Under the pieces are notes generated by a model. That model was not told the origin of the DNA, ran no database searches, and worked only from the letters and a program-made list of their open reading frames with translations. Below, one piece after another: positions 29,701 to 41,978 of a stretch of DNA of 64,000 nt. The number at the start of each line of letters is the position of its first letter. Within the stretch, counting starts at the first letter, position 1. The translations under genes and the position numbers were made by a program. This stretch comes from Isochrysis galbana (lineage: Eukaryota; Haptophyta; Isochrysidales; Isochrysidaceae), in the NCBI GenBank assembly GCA_018136815.1, contig CM030933.1:4077741-4141740 (forward strand), read 5' to 3'.

Positions 29701-32700
29701 TACAACGCTAGAAACAGTTGTCGCGTCTGCTGCACGCGAGGTACCACGCCCGCCGCTACGACCGCCCTTGGCCCCGCCTTTAGCGCGGGAACCACCACGA
29801 CCAATGGCTGCGGATGTGAAAGGTGACTCCAGAGGAGGACGCGTCTCAAACAGCTCGACACGCAGCATGGAACCAGCCTGAAGAGCCCCGGCGAGCTCCT
29901 CGGGGGGTCGTATGGGAATTGTGATGGTGGTGGGCGTATAGAGCTTTGCCTCTGCAGTGTGCGTCGCCGAAGGCTTGCCTATGGCGATCTCGGCCTTAAG
30001 TTCGAATACTAGCGTCGACGCGTTCGAGACACCAATACCGTCGCCACGCGACAAGAATCGCAAGGTTGCCCACATTTCGCCCGTGAAAGCTGACGTGACT
30101 GCAACAGGAAATTTGACAGATGCGCGAGGCTCGAGCCGAAGCAACATACGAGCCGGCTCCTTACTCGAGGGGCTCTTGCGATCGATAAAAAAGCAGGGTG
30201 CGCCATCGAGGACGACGTCGTACTCCACGGGCCGGGGAGACGGGTTGCTCAGCTCGATTTCCTTGACTACTGTTTCGTGCAGCCCACCCGCAAAAGAGAC
30301 AGTAGCCTTAGGTACGCAATGAGGAAGAACCTGGTGTAGGTGAAGTGCGAATATGAGCAATTCACGAGCAGACCCGTTCGCAAGCGTGCCGGCGTAGTCG
30401 TTGTTGTCTGCGGGGCCAGCACGGAATGGCACCCCCAACTCGGCAAGAGTGGAGAGCACTGCGCCCATATTGGCTGTTGAACCCGTACCATCGCATGGTG
30501 CAGGCGCAAGTGTTGCCAGCCGGCCGGCAGGCCGGCTTGGTGCACCACGTGTCGCTGGTGCCGCATGCGCCGCAGTGGAGGGCACGTGCGATGCAATTAC
30601 AGCCGCAAATACATGTCCATCACAGAGAGTAGTGCGGGCATCAGCAATAGCAAGCGGTGCCTCTTCGGGACGCGAGAGAGACCAATGGGCCTCGAGCCAG
30701 CGCAACAAAAGTGTCTCTGATGACGAGTAAGCGTTCGCTCCGTTCAGCATAGGTGCCTCGTTCGAAAGCGCCGTGATCGTCTCCTCAGGCATCGTGAGAG
30801 GAAAAGGCGGGGCGCGGAACGAGGCTGGCGTTACTCGACAAAAAACAAGGGCACGCAGAGTCTGCATCACCACCTCCACCCATGCAGCTGCATGGGCAGC
30901 CACGTGCTCAGCCGTCAGCGCTTTTGTACGGCGCCGCGACAGGCGGCCGGCGCGTTGTGTGGCGGGAATCGTGCCGACTCCGGCCTCAGCCAAGCGAAGG
31001 AAATCTGGCAAAGGCAGGAGATAGTCGGATTTTATCGAAGCGAGGAGTGCACCCGTTCCGCGAAGGAAGATCAGGATTTGGTCATATGTGCCCAGCGAAG
31101 CGCGTGCTAGCTGCTTCGTGTTCTTGCGATCCGTCACGGCAGGTGGAGCTGGTACGCGGCGACCGCTGAGCAATTCAAGCAGCTCGATTAATCCCTTAGC
31201 CTTATTCAAGCATAGGGGTGCTGGAAAAGGCCCCGCTGTCATGGGAAGAGCAAGAATGGATGAGCAAATGAAAGCGCATAGCATCTCACCCGTGCGGACA
31301 GCCGCGGCGGCAGCGGTGTGCTCTTCTTCCTCGCTCGGCCGGCCGCCGGCGAGCGCTGCCATGGCGACCTCCATGAGCACTGGATCAGCCACAACTAGGT
31401 GTGAGCAAGGGCTACTCCTTGCATCTTCACGAGGTGGGGGTGCGGCGATCGGCTCGAGTTGTCGAGAGTCGATGACAGCGGCCGCGGGCATGGGCGTCCC
31501 ACCACGCGCCACCGGCCTATGCGTGCCACTCTTCTCCGAGGGTGGAGGAGGATGCAGCATCTCGAATCGCAGGTGAGGTGCAGCGGGCCCGCTCAAATAA
31601 GGCTCTGTGGTGAGCACCGATGCGTCGGATGTGGCGGACACGGGAATCGTGAACTTGTATCCCTCCGAGTCGACGAGTTCGATACGCGATGTGAAAGAAA
31701 TTGGTCGCGAGGATTTGAATGATACCATGAGTAGGAGCTTTTGCTTTGCAACACCGACGAGACGGCCCTCGGGAAAGTAGAGCTCAAGCGGGTGCCGCTC
31801 CGTATCCGATGTCACTCGTCCCTGCAACGGGCGTGGCGATGGGCAATCTACTCAATCAGTATGCCAAAGCGGGCACCCAGGTACACATTTTGGTGCAGAT
31901 AGAGGGTGCCGGTCGGAACGAATGGAACTAGGCAAGCCGCGAGCTCAAAGAAAAACATGCCGCGCTCAAAAGAGCAATCGACAACGAACCTGTAGCTCAA
32001 GATTATCGTAGCCCTCGTTGATGACGTAAAATGCAGCGCGCGCGGTGTGCCCAAGAGGTACGGGCGGCAGCACGACCTCGGGCCGATCAAACTCCAGGCG
32101 CGGCCGCGTCGCTGTAGCCTTGAGTTGGACGCTTAGGTATGGCAAGGCACTGGGTTGCGACTGGGCCCCATCGAGAAAGAGCGGCAAAGAAATGTCGATT
32201 GACATCGGCTTAAGCGGAGCAAACTCTATTGGGAGCGTGAAGACTCCAAGGGGCTGTAGGGTACCCGAGGTGATGGGGAGATAAAAGCCTGTCCCAGCAA
32301 GCGCTGAGGTATCGATGGCCCACTCAAAGGCCGCATCAGCATCCTGAGAGTAGAGCTCAATTTGCGTGCGATAGGGCAGCGCAGGATCCCGCACGATCTT
32401 GGAGCCCATTTTGACCCGCGTCGAGGAGACACCAAGGCGCGCGCGGAGGCCTTCCGCGCACACGAGCCGACGCAGCTCAGGGCAGCCCGGAACGCCGGTT
32501 AACTCCAACGGTAGCTCAAACTCGAGCTTTCCCGCCTCTCGAGGTTCGAAATTCAATGAGAGTGCTAGTTCTGAATGAGGAGCAACGGTGATCCGATACA
32601 GACGCTGCTCAGCAGGCATTGTAGAAGCCATCGCCGCTAAGTCAACGGTATCTTCAGGACTGAAGTCCGCCTCCTCGCCCGGCTGCGCCGTGTCGGGCGT

Positions 32701-35700
32701 GCGTCCGATGAGTTGGAGCGGGCTCTCGGTTTCATCTTCGATGGCAGTCACAGTGGTTGCAACCTCGGCGGCGTCCATCTCGGCGTGCAACATCTCGGCC
32801 TCCTTGCTCGCAAGGAGCTGCAAATTGAAGGCCGGGTGCGCGGACAGGTCGCAGTGTAGGATGGCTGAAATGGGCGACGAGTTGACAAGCGTGAGCGGCC
32901 TGTGAATCTCAGAGCCGACCACCACAGGCCTAAACTCAAAGTCATCCTCTTTAAGAGATGCCTGAGGCACGAGTGCCTCGAAGCTAATTGGTAGTTTCAA
33001 CGTTTTTCCGTAGCGCACCAAAATCTCGAGAGCAGACTCGAGCTTGACAGGGACATCGCTTATGGCCTCAACGGCCATCTCGAGGGCGTCTCCGGGGCGC
33101 ACCGAGCCCCTTGCCGGGTTGACTCGCCACCTTGCCGGTATCGAAGACGACTGGATCTCGAAGGCGACTTCTCCAGAGCCGCCATTCTTAAGAGTGAACA
33201 AACGCTCGTTTGCCACACCAATGGGATTGATGCCAAACGAGAGATTCTTTCCCCCCAGGGTGAGCTTCGCCTCAGCCAGTCCAGGGGCTTTACACAGCAA
33301 CGTGCGTGAGAGGCCACCTTCGACTAGACACTCCAAGGCGTGCTCAGTCAGGCACCCGATTGTCGGTGCGAAATTGACGGTGAGATTGATCTTAGATTTG
33401 GGCGGCACCTCGCCCGACTCCGGCGAAACGCTGAAAGCTGGGCGGCCCTGCAGATTGGCTGGCAGCTGCCACTGAAAAGTAGCGGGAGCGGTACCGCGAT
33501 TTGTGAGCAGGAGAGCACGAGAAGCCACCATGGAAGCGTCACCTGCGGCGAAGATAAAGTCGAGCGACTCCACTGGCGCCAGCTTCATACTAGTGAACTC
33601 GAGCTCGGGTGCCACCACCTCGGCCACGACCGTAAATTTGAAGGCGTGGATGCCTAAGTGAAGAAAGAAGTCACAATAGGGCAAGGGGGGCGATTTCAAG
33701 CTATGTGATCCAGCATGTGCCTGGAACTTGTCTCATGCAATCAGCGCTTTGAGAATACGATGGCAAAGGAAGTGGGCATGAGACGACTACACGATCGAGG
33801 CTCACCATTGATAACATACGAGACTGTGCGACGCAAGGACATGGGCTCATCGACGCGAAGGGTGATGTCGAATCCGGCTGCGGCGCCAGCAGGGATGACC
33901 TGGGCTTGAGGCCAAGAGTCCGCAAGTTCGGGCTCTTCTGCCGCGCGCACCTATGGGTGGGGTGGGGTGGGGTGGGGTGGGGAGGGGTGCTGGGAGGTTA
34001 CACTCGGGGCGAGCCCAAGCGGGCTACCAAAGCTCTCAGCCCCGCCCTCCATGAACGATGCCATATTCCGAAGGTGAGGTCCAGCACCGCCACGAGTGTA
34101 ATTCGACGCGCGAGCGTGATGGCAGCGTACGGGCAGGACTCCCAAGGAAACTCGCGCGGGATTTGGAGGGATATTCATGGCATCGACGCACCTCAACCAA
34201 CACCATTGTACGGAGGTCATTCGCAACGCAAAAGTTGCGCGAAAGGACGGTACCGGCCGTGATCTTGCCGAAGTCGATCGTCTTGGGACCACCAACAACA
34301 GCCATGAGCTCCTTTGGTGAGAGCGGCTGCTTGCATTCGCGCATCTCCTCCGACGTTTCTGGTGCATCCTTGAATTTGCGTCCAACTAGCTGGATGGGGT
34401 CGAAAACGGCAGCACGGCGGCTTGACCCGGGCTGTTGCTGGGATCCAGGTGCCGCGTAAGGCCGTTGCAGCCAGAGCGGTTCGCGCGTCGTCTCGAGCTC
34501 GGGCCACGGCATCGACAAGCCTGAGAAGGGCTCTAAGCCCAGCGAGAAGCCAAAAGCAAAGTCTCCCGGATCGACCCCGGTTTGCCTTGCCCGCTTCTCT
34601 GTCTCACGGTGCTCTCGAGCACGCACAAGGTATTCATCGTACTGCTTCCGGTGCTCTGCGCGCCCCAGCTGCTCAGCAGAGCTCAGCTCAAACCCTGTAT
34701 CCATCTGATCAATGCGATCAAGGGTCACATCAACGAGAGCGCGTGGGCCACCTGCGCGCGTACTGCGCCGCGACGAGCGCAGCGTATTGAAGACCGTCGA
34801 CTGCTCGAGTTGTGCAGTCGCATCCCACAAGGCAGGACGTGTCCACATCTTTTTCGCATTGTCGGTCTCATTCAGCTGGATCACTCGCGGCGGCTTGACA
34901 AAGTCCTCCGGTAGCTTGTCGATGCCGCCCATCGGTGCGCGCTTGCGTGGCACAGTGCAGCCGCCCCAAAGCTTTATGAAAGTTGTGGTGACCTTGCCGT
35001 CAAAGCCAAGGAGCTTTGCACTCGCCTTCAACTCTCCGAGCTGGTGTGGGCAAAATCGCACCATCACCTCCGCCGAACCCTTCGGCGCCAGGGTTCCATT
35101 GGTAGGAGAAAGCGTAAAGTTAGCAGGCTGACTCAGTGAAAAGTCGAGCGGCAGGTGCTTAGACTCGTTTGTAATTGTGAGTATTCGATCGACATAATCA
35201 TATTGGTCCACATTGCCAAAGACGAGGTTGGGTGGTGCAACCTTCAAATGCGGCGTAACTCCTTCCCCCACGAGCCTGAGGGTTGACTTTTGCCCCGTTT
35301 CGACAGACTCGACTTGCAACTCGACCGTCATCCGCTCTATATCGTCCCCATCGGCACCCTGTGGGACGCTCGCCACGAATCCTGTTTCAATTGTCGGTCT
35401 AGGGACTGGCCGGAAGACGGCCTCCACATGGCACCGGCCATGTGGCGGAATCATACCCATTGCCGGGCTCATACTGAGCGAACGGCTAGCAACGTCTATG
35501 GTGGACGGATCGGCATCTGCATCGACATCCGGATTGAGGAAGGCAAAGTCAATCGCTGTTGGCCCCGTGTTAACCACGGTCAGCACGCGCCTCACCTCGA
35601 GGCCATAGAAGAGCTTGCCGAAATCGACCCGGTTTATTGCTTTCCCATTCGCGTCGAGGAGCTCGAGCGCTTGCGGGTGCACGTGAGCGCTGAGCGAGAT

Positions 35701-36348
35701 GATGGGCGCAGAAACGAGATCACTACCGCCCTCGATGTGTAGTTGCACTGAGCCAGCTATCCTGCCTGCCTCCCCAGCCAAACACTGAACTTTCGCCTTG
35801 GCACTGCCACCCGCTGGAACCTCAGTCCTGTCGGGCAGCACGCGGAAGGAGGGCGTCGCGCCCTCTTTTTTCCGGCCCCCACCGCTAGGAAGGACATCAA
35901 AGCTGACAGTCCCAGGCCGTGTGCCTGTGTTGCGAAGCACCAGGTCTCGCGAGGTGGGCGAGCCCTGCACGACATCGCCAAACTCAAGAGAAGTTTCACA
36001 CAAGATCTCAGCGCACGGCGGGCGAACGACGACCGGAATAGTAAGGAGTTCGGTCTGGCCGTTGCCATCGGGCCGGCCCACTTGCACGAGCAGCTGGTCG
36101 TTCAGTGGCTCGACGCTCTCGCTAAGGTAAAAAAGCTCAGCCGCCAGCTCGAGGCCAGGGGCCAACTCCGCTTCTTTCTGCGAGACGAGCCGCAGTCTGG
36201 GCGAGCGTGGCGGCACGATGCGGATGCGCCTCCCATTAGCGGAGACGTTGCGTACCGACAGCGTGATCACGTGCTTCACCCCCGGCTCCACGTTTGCCAG
36301 CTCGCAGCGCGCCGGCGTGACCGTCACGAAGCGGCCGCGCTCCGCCAT
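26776..36348 (-). CDS. CFAP47: CFAP47-like cilia- and flagella-associated protein, 3003 aa
   Basis: Four exons on the minus strand: 36348-34192, 33950-33806, 33653-31990, 31821-26776. All junctions are GT-AG and the sum, 9012 nt, is an exact reading frame. The product is a chain of ASH/HYDIN-type immunoglobulin-like repeats, seen as recurring units such as LEFGDVVQGSPTSRDLVLRN and LVFGNVDQYDYVDRILTITN. A calponin-homology-like region lies at about residues 1690-1820 (LLRWLEAHW ... DGHVFAAVIASHV), preceded by a helical segment and followed by more Ig-like repeats to the C-terminus. This order and length match CFAP47 of motile cilia, an axonemal central-apparatus-associated protein. HYDIN also has many ASH repeats but is far longer and arranged differently. 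The basic end, RGVVPSRRVAKGR, closes the protein. Confidence 0.88.
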
Positions 36349-36452
36349 CGCCTCGATCCCCCTCGCGCAGACACGCGCGCGCTGCCCACAGCCCTTCCCC
36401 CTTCTTCTCTTCTTCTCTCTGTTCTCTCTCTCTCGCCCTCTCTCCCTCCCTG

Positions 36453-36611
<159 letters not shown>

Positions 36612-37040
36612 CCCCTATGGCCGTAGTTCTTCTTCACCGCCCCCTGGCCGCGCCCGCCGCCTCACCACCACCCCGCGCAACGACCCAAACGAACGCTTCC
36701 CCCCCCTCCACCCTCTCTCCCCCGCCGCCGCCGACGACGTTACAGAAACTCATCTAGGGATTAAACTCATGTAGACTCTAGAGTAGCTCTCCTCCCAGGC
36801 TGTTATAAACAAAAAAACTAAAACTAAAATGGGCCAGACTCTTGCCTTTGAGACTTGATAGTGGCGTCGCGGACCGACTAAGCCTGAGCGACTAGGGTAG
36901 TTTCAAGAGCGCTGAACCAAGAGGAATAAACCTTTTGTAGTATTCTCACCGCACATGCACCCTACATGTTAAACTCAGTAGAATCGTCTCTAAACACAGC
37001 AAATAAAACAGTCTGTTTTTGTTTTTGGCCATGGAAGAAA
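36612..37040. other. Gene-free interval
   Basis: No gene. Near 36930 the minus strand reads GTGCGGTGAGAATACTACAA, like the LINE 3' terminal motif at 13275 and 39889, so a tiny LINE tail may lie here. Confidence 0.35.
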
Positions 37041-38491
37041 AATAAAAAATAATTACAACTGGGAATATCGGCGGCTGCACTGAGCCGCTGGCCGATGCCG
37101 CACGCCGACGCAGGTGAAGACGCAGGTGAAGATGTCCCAGCAGGCCCTGCAGAGACCCCGGCAGAGCCCGGGGGCGGGCGGGCGGGTCATCTGAGCGCCC
37201 CGGCTTGCATTAATGGTCATGTCTCGGGCCTAGGCTCCTTCAGACGGCGAAGGGGTAGCGTTGCGCACTCCCGGGGTTGCTGGAGTGCTGCAGCGGCAAA
37301 CTGCGAGGATGCTGCTGAGGCCGTAGAGGTCGCCAGTCGAGCGCCCGAAGTCAGTGGTGTCGCAGATTTGGCAACCAGTGGTGAGTCAGGCGCTCTCCGG
37401 CTGGGCTCCTTCAGAAGGCGAAGGCTTAGCGTCACGCATTCCCAGTGTTGCGGGAGTGGTGCAGCTTGCGAGAGTGCTGCAGCGACGAACGGCCCGGATG
37501 CTGCCGGGGCAGCAGAGGTGGCCCTTTGCACGCCCGACTTCAGCAGTGGCGCAGAAACGCCGTCGATGAACGGGGAGGGCGGAATGCGCATAGCGGACGC
37601 CGATCGAGACGCCTGCACGAGCGGTGGCATGGATGCATGTGCTGCTGCAGGTGTGCCAACGCCTGCGTCGAGCTGCAGTGGCAGCGGGACGAGTGCACGT
37701 GCTCCGATAATCTCAAACCTTATGAGCAGCGAGCGTCGGCGCAAAAGGAAGGCCATAGATGCTTCGGTAACTTAGCTTGCAGCCCGGTCTGCTCTTGTCT
37801 CGTGCCAGCTTGTTGCTCTCCAAAGCCCGCCGCCGTCCGCAGACGTGTCTGCTGCACCTTCACAAGACTGCTTTGCAGAGTGCTCACCCTGCGAATCAGA
37901 GCAGGAAGTCATAGATGGGGTAAGAGTACTGTTATGAGCTCTCAGTAAGAGTAATAGCTCCAAACTGCCAAATCGCTGATATTAGTTGTCGGTTGCTAGA
38001 CTAATCTTAAAGGGGCTGATCTACTACTACTACTACTACTGTGACTCCTTTTACTATTAGAATCGTCGCCTCGCCCCCCTCCATCCTCCATCAACATCGA
38101 TACTTCATACATACATACGTAGTAGCCTCCGTCGGTCGGCTTCTTGGTTGCTACGCTCTATCTATCCTCAATCTCTAAGATGCGATAGGTTCATCCAACT
38201 AGTAGTACCAATCTACGCTAGAGGAGAGAGAGAGAGTTTGTGTGTGGAGTGTGAAGAGCGTAAATCAACACACGCGTCGTGCGCGCGCACAGGGGAGTTT
38301 TGTTGTTGGTTGGGACAACTCTCATGAGAGCTGATATTAGTGCTGATATTAGTGATAGCTCCATAACCTTGAGAGCTGATAAGCTGTTACCCCATCTATG
38401 CAGGAAGTGGGCATGGGAGAAGGGGATGAAGTCTGGGCTGAGAGGTCAACCGTTCCCCCCGTTCTTCAAGACGTTTCTCGTCTCGCGGGAA
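37041..38491 (+). mobile_element. Family C element, copy 2, carrying a MITE
   Basis: Identical start to copy 1 and nearly identical sequence over 37041-37909 and 38401-38491, interrupted by the MITE at 37910-38400. It diverges from copy 1 after TTTCTCGTCTC at 38491. An open frame at 37095-37775 (226 codons) is the counterpart of the one at 13624, ending SERRRKRKAIDASVT. Confidence 0.8.
37910..38400. mobile_element. 491-bp hAT-like MITE
   Basis: Perfect 14-bp terminal inverted repeats, CATAGATGGGGTAA and TTACCCCATCTATG. Direct 8-bp duplication CAGGAAGT at 37902-37909 and 38401-38408. The paralogous uninterrupted site is in copy 1 at 14433-14440 (CAAGAAGT, one base different). Inside are short CTA and CATA runs and no open frame of note. 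Confidence 0.9.
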
Positions 38492-38639
38492 GAAACGCGC
38501 AGAGACGGCGACCAGGGGGGGCGGGCCCCGCGCGACCTCCGCCGCACGCCGATCTCGTGCTGTCTCCGTGCCTTGCGCGGCCTCCGCCGCACGTTCCTTC
38601 GATGCTGACAAGTGGTGGAAGAACTAAAACGCCTTGAGG

Positions 38640-38897
38640 ATGTACCTCTTGGACAAGATCAAGAATCTCAAGAAGCACGGCTTGGGCAAGGCGGCGACGC
38701 ACAAGGCCTCCGAAATCTGGGAGGAGGCCGCGAAGCGCATCGATGCGAACGTGGACAATCACGAGGTGTGGACGGCTCGCAACGTCGAAAGGCTGGCCGA
38801 AGCCCTCGAAGCTGCCGTCGAGGCGAAGTGCTACAAGACCCTGCAGGCGGCTCGAGCCGACGCGCGGAGGCGCAGTTGGCCGTTCCCGGGTGAAGAG
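38640..38897 (+). pseudogene. Captured coding fragment between inverted family C copies
   Basis: From ATG 38640 there are 86 codons with ordinary protein composition (MYLLDKIKNLKKHGLGKAAT and EVWTARNVERLAEALEAAVE), a helical, charged segment unlike the repeat-derived frames around it. The frame then runs into the inverted copy 3. It looks like an exon of an unidentified gene, trapped or truncated between two elements. Confidence 0.4.
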
Positions 38898-38931
38898 GTT
38901 GGCGCCACTGGCACGAGACAAGAGCAGACCG

Positions 38932-39675
38932 GGCTGCAAGCCAAGTTACCGAAGCATCTATGGCCTTCCTTTTGCGCCGACGCTCGCTGCTCATAAGGTT
39001 TGAGATTATCGGAGCACGTGCACTCGTCCCGCTGCCACTGCAGCTCGACGCAGGCGTTGGCACACCTGCAGCAGCACATGCATCCATGCCACCGCTCGTG
39101 CAGGCGTCTCGATCGGCGTCCGCTATGCGCATTCCGCCCTCCCCGTTCATCGACGGCGTTTCTGCGCCACTGCTGAAGTCGGGCGTGCAAAGGGCCACCT
39201 CTGCTGCCCCGGCAGCATCCGGGCCGTTCGTCGCTGCAGCACTCTCGCAAGCTGCACCACTCCCGCAACACTGGGAATGCGTGACGCTAAGCCTTCGCCT
39301 TCTGAAGGAGCCCAGCCGGAGAGCGCCTGACTCACCACTGGTTGCCAAATCTGCGACACCACTGACTTCGGGCGCTCGACTGGCGACCTCTACGGCCTCA
39401 GCAGCATCCTCGCAGTTTGCCGCTGCAGCACTCCAGCAACCCCGGGAGTGCGCAACGCTACCCCTTCGCCGTCTGAAGGAGCCTAGGCCCGAGACATGAC
39501 CATTAATGCAAGCCGGGGCGCTCAGATGACCCGCCCGCCCGCCCCCGGGCTCTGCCGGGGTCTCTGCAGGGCCTGCTAGGACATCTTCACCTGCGTCTTC
39601 ACCTGCGTCGGCGTGCGGCATCGGCCAGCGGCTCAGTGCAGCCGCCGATATTCCCAGTTGTAATTATTTTTTATT
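38932..39675 (-). mobile_element. Family C element, copy 3, inverted
   Basis: Reverse complement of 37041-37780 with about one or two differences noticed (for example one C-to-T change that makes Pro Leu in the frame). It starts at 39675 with the same AATAAAAAATAATTACAACT and diverges at 38931 after CTTGTCTCGTGCCA. With copy 2 it forms a long imperfect inverted repeat around about 1.15 kb. Confidence 0.85.
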
Positions 39676-39888
39676 CTAGCAAGGACTTCGTTGCTTTCAG
39701 AAGTGAGAAGCGCGGACTTGTCCTCGCCAGATGAAGTGACCTTGGACGAGGTCTTCAACGCTCTGCTTTAACGCGGTCGGTGCTCTTGGGTATGGACATA
39801 CACCCATCAGATTTGCAGAGTCTACTTTGTGCTGTGTGTGAGACGTGGATCGTGATTTCAACTATATATTGACCCTGCCCCAAATCGA

Positions 39889-41179
39889 AAAAAAAAACAC
39901 TTTAATATTCTCGCCTCACTCGTGGCACTGGAAGACGCTCTCGAAGCCACGCCCTTTCTCTTCCCACTCCCCCACTCCCTGCCTTGCGGCAACTCCCCTC
40001 GTGCTCTACTTAGGGGCCCGGGTCGTGCGGGGGGTTCGAGCCAAGCGGGGTGCACCTGTCCCCAACAGTAAGTTCTCTCCTTCCTCCTGTTCTGTTGAGT
40101 GACCTGTCTATACAGAAGGTGTTGCAGGGTGTCGTTATACGAATGCGCGCGGGCGATCACTCAGTGCGTCCGTAGTTATGACTAGCCGCCCATCTGAATT
40201 ATCTGTCAGAGCGTGGTGACGCGTCGCATTATGCGAGTCTCCCGTCTAATCCGAGAGCTTTCGCTACGAGGCCGAATTCCTTACTGAGTTGTAGCCTGCC
40301 TTTCTTGTCTTCGATAAACATGGGGGTGCTGAGTTCCGTCGTTTTTTTGATCTTTGGTTTTCTTCCCTGAGCGGCCTTATATGTTCGCATGGAGTTGCGG
40401 GGGTCCGATACGGTACTGCCTCGTACTAGGGTGGCAAACCTCGTTAGCGTGGATTCGAGGACTGGTATGTAGTGGAAATTGTATGCCTCGTAGTCTACTC
40501 TATAGAAGTCTTTTATAATGTATTTCCATGCAATTATATAGAGCGCTTTAAGGCTGTCGGGGGTGGTCGTACCGGGGTATGCGAAGAGTCTGTCTTTCGC
40601 TATCTGTGCACGCGACCTCTTAGGAGGAGGCGTGTGCTCTGCAAGAGCGTCTATGGTTTCGAATATCGTTTTGGTCGCGGGGCACCATGCTAGATGACTC
40701 GATCTTTCTTGGTGGTCGTGGCATAGTCGGCATTTGTTTGTCAGGCTATCTGGGAACCTGTTTCTAGTGCCGATCCTTCGGTGGGTAATATGTTTGAAGT
40801 GTAGATGTTTATCCGTGTGCTTTAGCAGCGGCGTTGTGTAGAGTCGAGCTATATGTCTCCATTCGTCTTTCGTGATGCTCAGTCTATTCTCCCATGCGGT
40901 CTTCGCCGCTTGCGGGGCGTTTTTTCGGTTCGTTTTAATCATTTCTTTGGCGATGTCGGAGACGGTGATCGCGTCAAGAGCGACCCTTCCTTTGCGTATG
41001 GCATATTCGTCCGCCAGCGGGTATTCCATGAATCTCGGGCCTTTATACCCGCCTTCCCATTTTGCTGGTGGGTGGTAGTATTGGGTTTCCTCGGCCTCCG
41101 CTACTTCCCCGGTGCCGGCTACCTCTCCTAGGTAGTCGGTGTCGGTGTGTATCCAGATGTTGTTAAATTTACTGATAAA
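39889..41179 (-). mobile_element. 5'-truncated LINE with 17-bp target-site duplication
   Basis: ACCCTGCCCCAAATCGA occurs at 39872-39888 and 41180-41196. The insert, read on the minus strand, starts inside the ORF2 C-terminal region and ends GAGGCGAGAATATTAAAGTG followed by a T-run directly at the duplication. This gives orientation, truncation point and an oligo(T) 3' tail. Confidence 0.85.
40229..41179 (-). pseudogene. LINE ORF2 C-terminal fragment
   Basis: About 316 codons of open frame. It carries a CCHC knuckle CRLCHDHQERSSHLAWC with the spacing of the one in the 24556 frame, followed by LYIIAWKYIIKDFYRVDYEA. The endonuclease and RT are absent because the copy is 5'-truncated. The frame enters from the target-site duplication, so there is no native start. 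Confidence 0.75.
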
Positions 41180-41196
41180 ACCCTGCCCCAAATCGA

Positions 41197-41400
41197 GTGA
41201 ATGGAGTCAGACAACGTGTGTGTTTCAACATGTGAAGTGTCAAGTTGAGTCAAGTAACCTCCATGTGACAACGAAAGGTGTTAGCAGGGATGGGGATAAT
41301 TGAACGCTTTTGGTCTCCGAAGGAGAGGTGGGGAGCGGCGGCGCGCTCCATGGCGACCAACTCTAAAGTTAGTTGAACCAATTGTTCATGAAACGAAGAG
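41197..41400 (+). repeat. Possible diverged family A 3' end
   Basis: Near 41325-41373 a GGAGCGGCGGCGCGCTCC hairpin is followed by CCAACTCTAAAGTTAG and TTG. This is the same hairpin-then-palindrome order as the other family A ends with different stem bases. Confidence 0.45.
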
Positions 41401-41978
41401 ACTGAAGACGCGTCAAATCTACCTAGCCCATCCCCTTGAGCAGGGCCGTTAGGAACCGACAACAATACCAATACTAACGTGCAGCAACAACAACATAGTA
41501 GCAAATAACAAAACCGCCATCAACCATCCACCATCAACATAAACTAGCTCTCCGCCTTACGAGCTTCATGCAGTTCATGTCAGGCCACCAATCCACACTG
41601 CAATTAAAGAAGCCACGGAACATGCCACCGCAGCTTTAAATTTGAAAGTAGGGTAGTTCATGATCCGTGACAAATAAAGTTCCCTGTACGTTAACAGCCC
41701 GAATCTCGACGGATGGGTGTAACGACCATACATCGGTTAAGCGCCCATTAGAAGATGAGCGCCTCCACGCCGCAAGGGTGCGCGTGTGCCGGATATCCGG
41801 TAGTGAGGACACGCAGGCAAATGGAGCCTGATCCGTGAAACAAGTCCGCTTAAGTGCAAGTAGTTTTGACAAGAGCTTTCGGAAAGCCAAAGTAGTTGGT
41901 TTGGTATCGGGCACTCGTTTTTCTGACGTCCACAGCAGAGCTCTTCAATGGCAGCTGAACCTTTCCATGGGAGCTGTA
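41401..41978. other. 3' flank of the desaturase gene
   Basis: No coding sequence recognised; presumably 3' UTR of the minus-strand gene at 41979 and spacer. Confidence 0.35.

Noticed and set aside
34036-34191. Continuation of the first CFAP47 frame past 34192
   Set aside because: The ASH domain reads on correctly only after splicing to 33950; the read-through codons are intron sequence after a GTGCGT donor.
40032-40048. GGTTCGAGCC resembling a tRNA B box
   Set aside because: No matching A box at the right distance and no cloverleaf could be drawn; it lies within the LINE 3' UTR.
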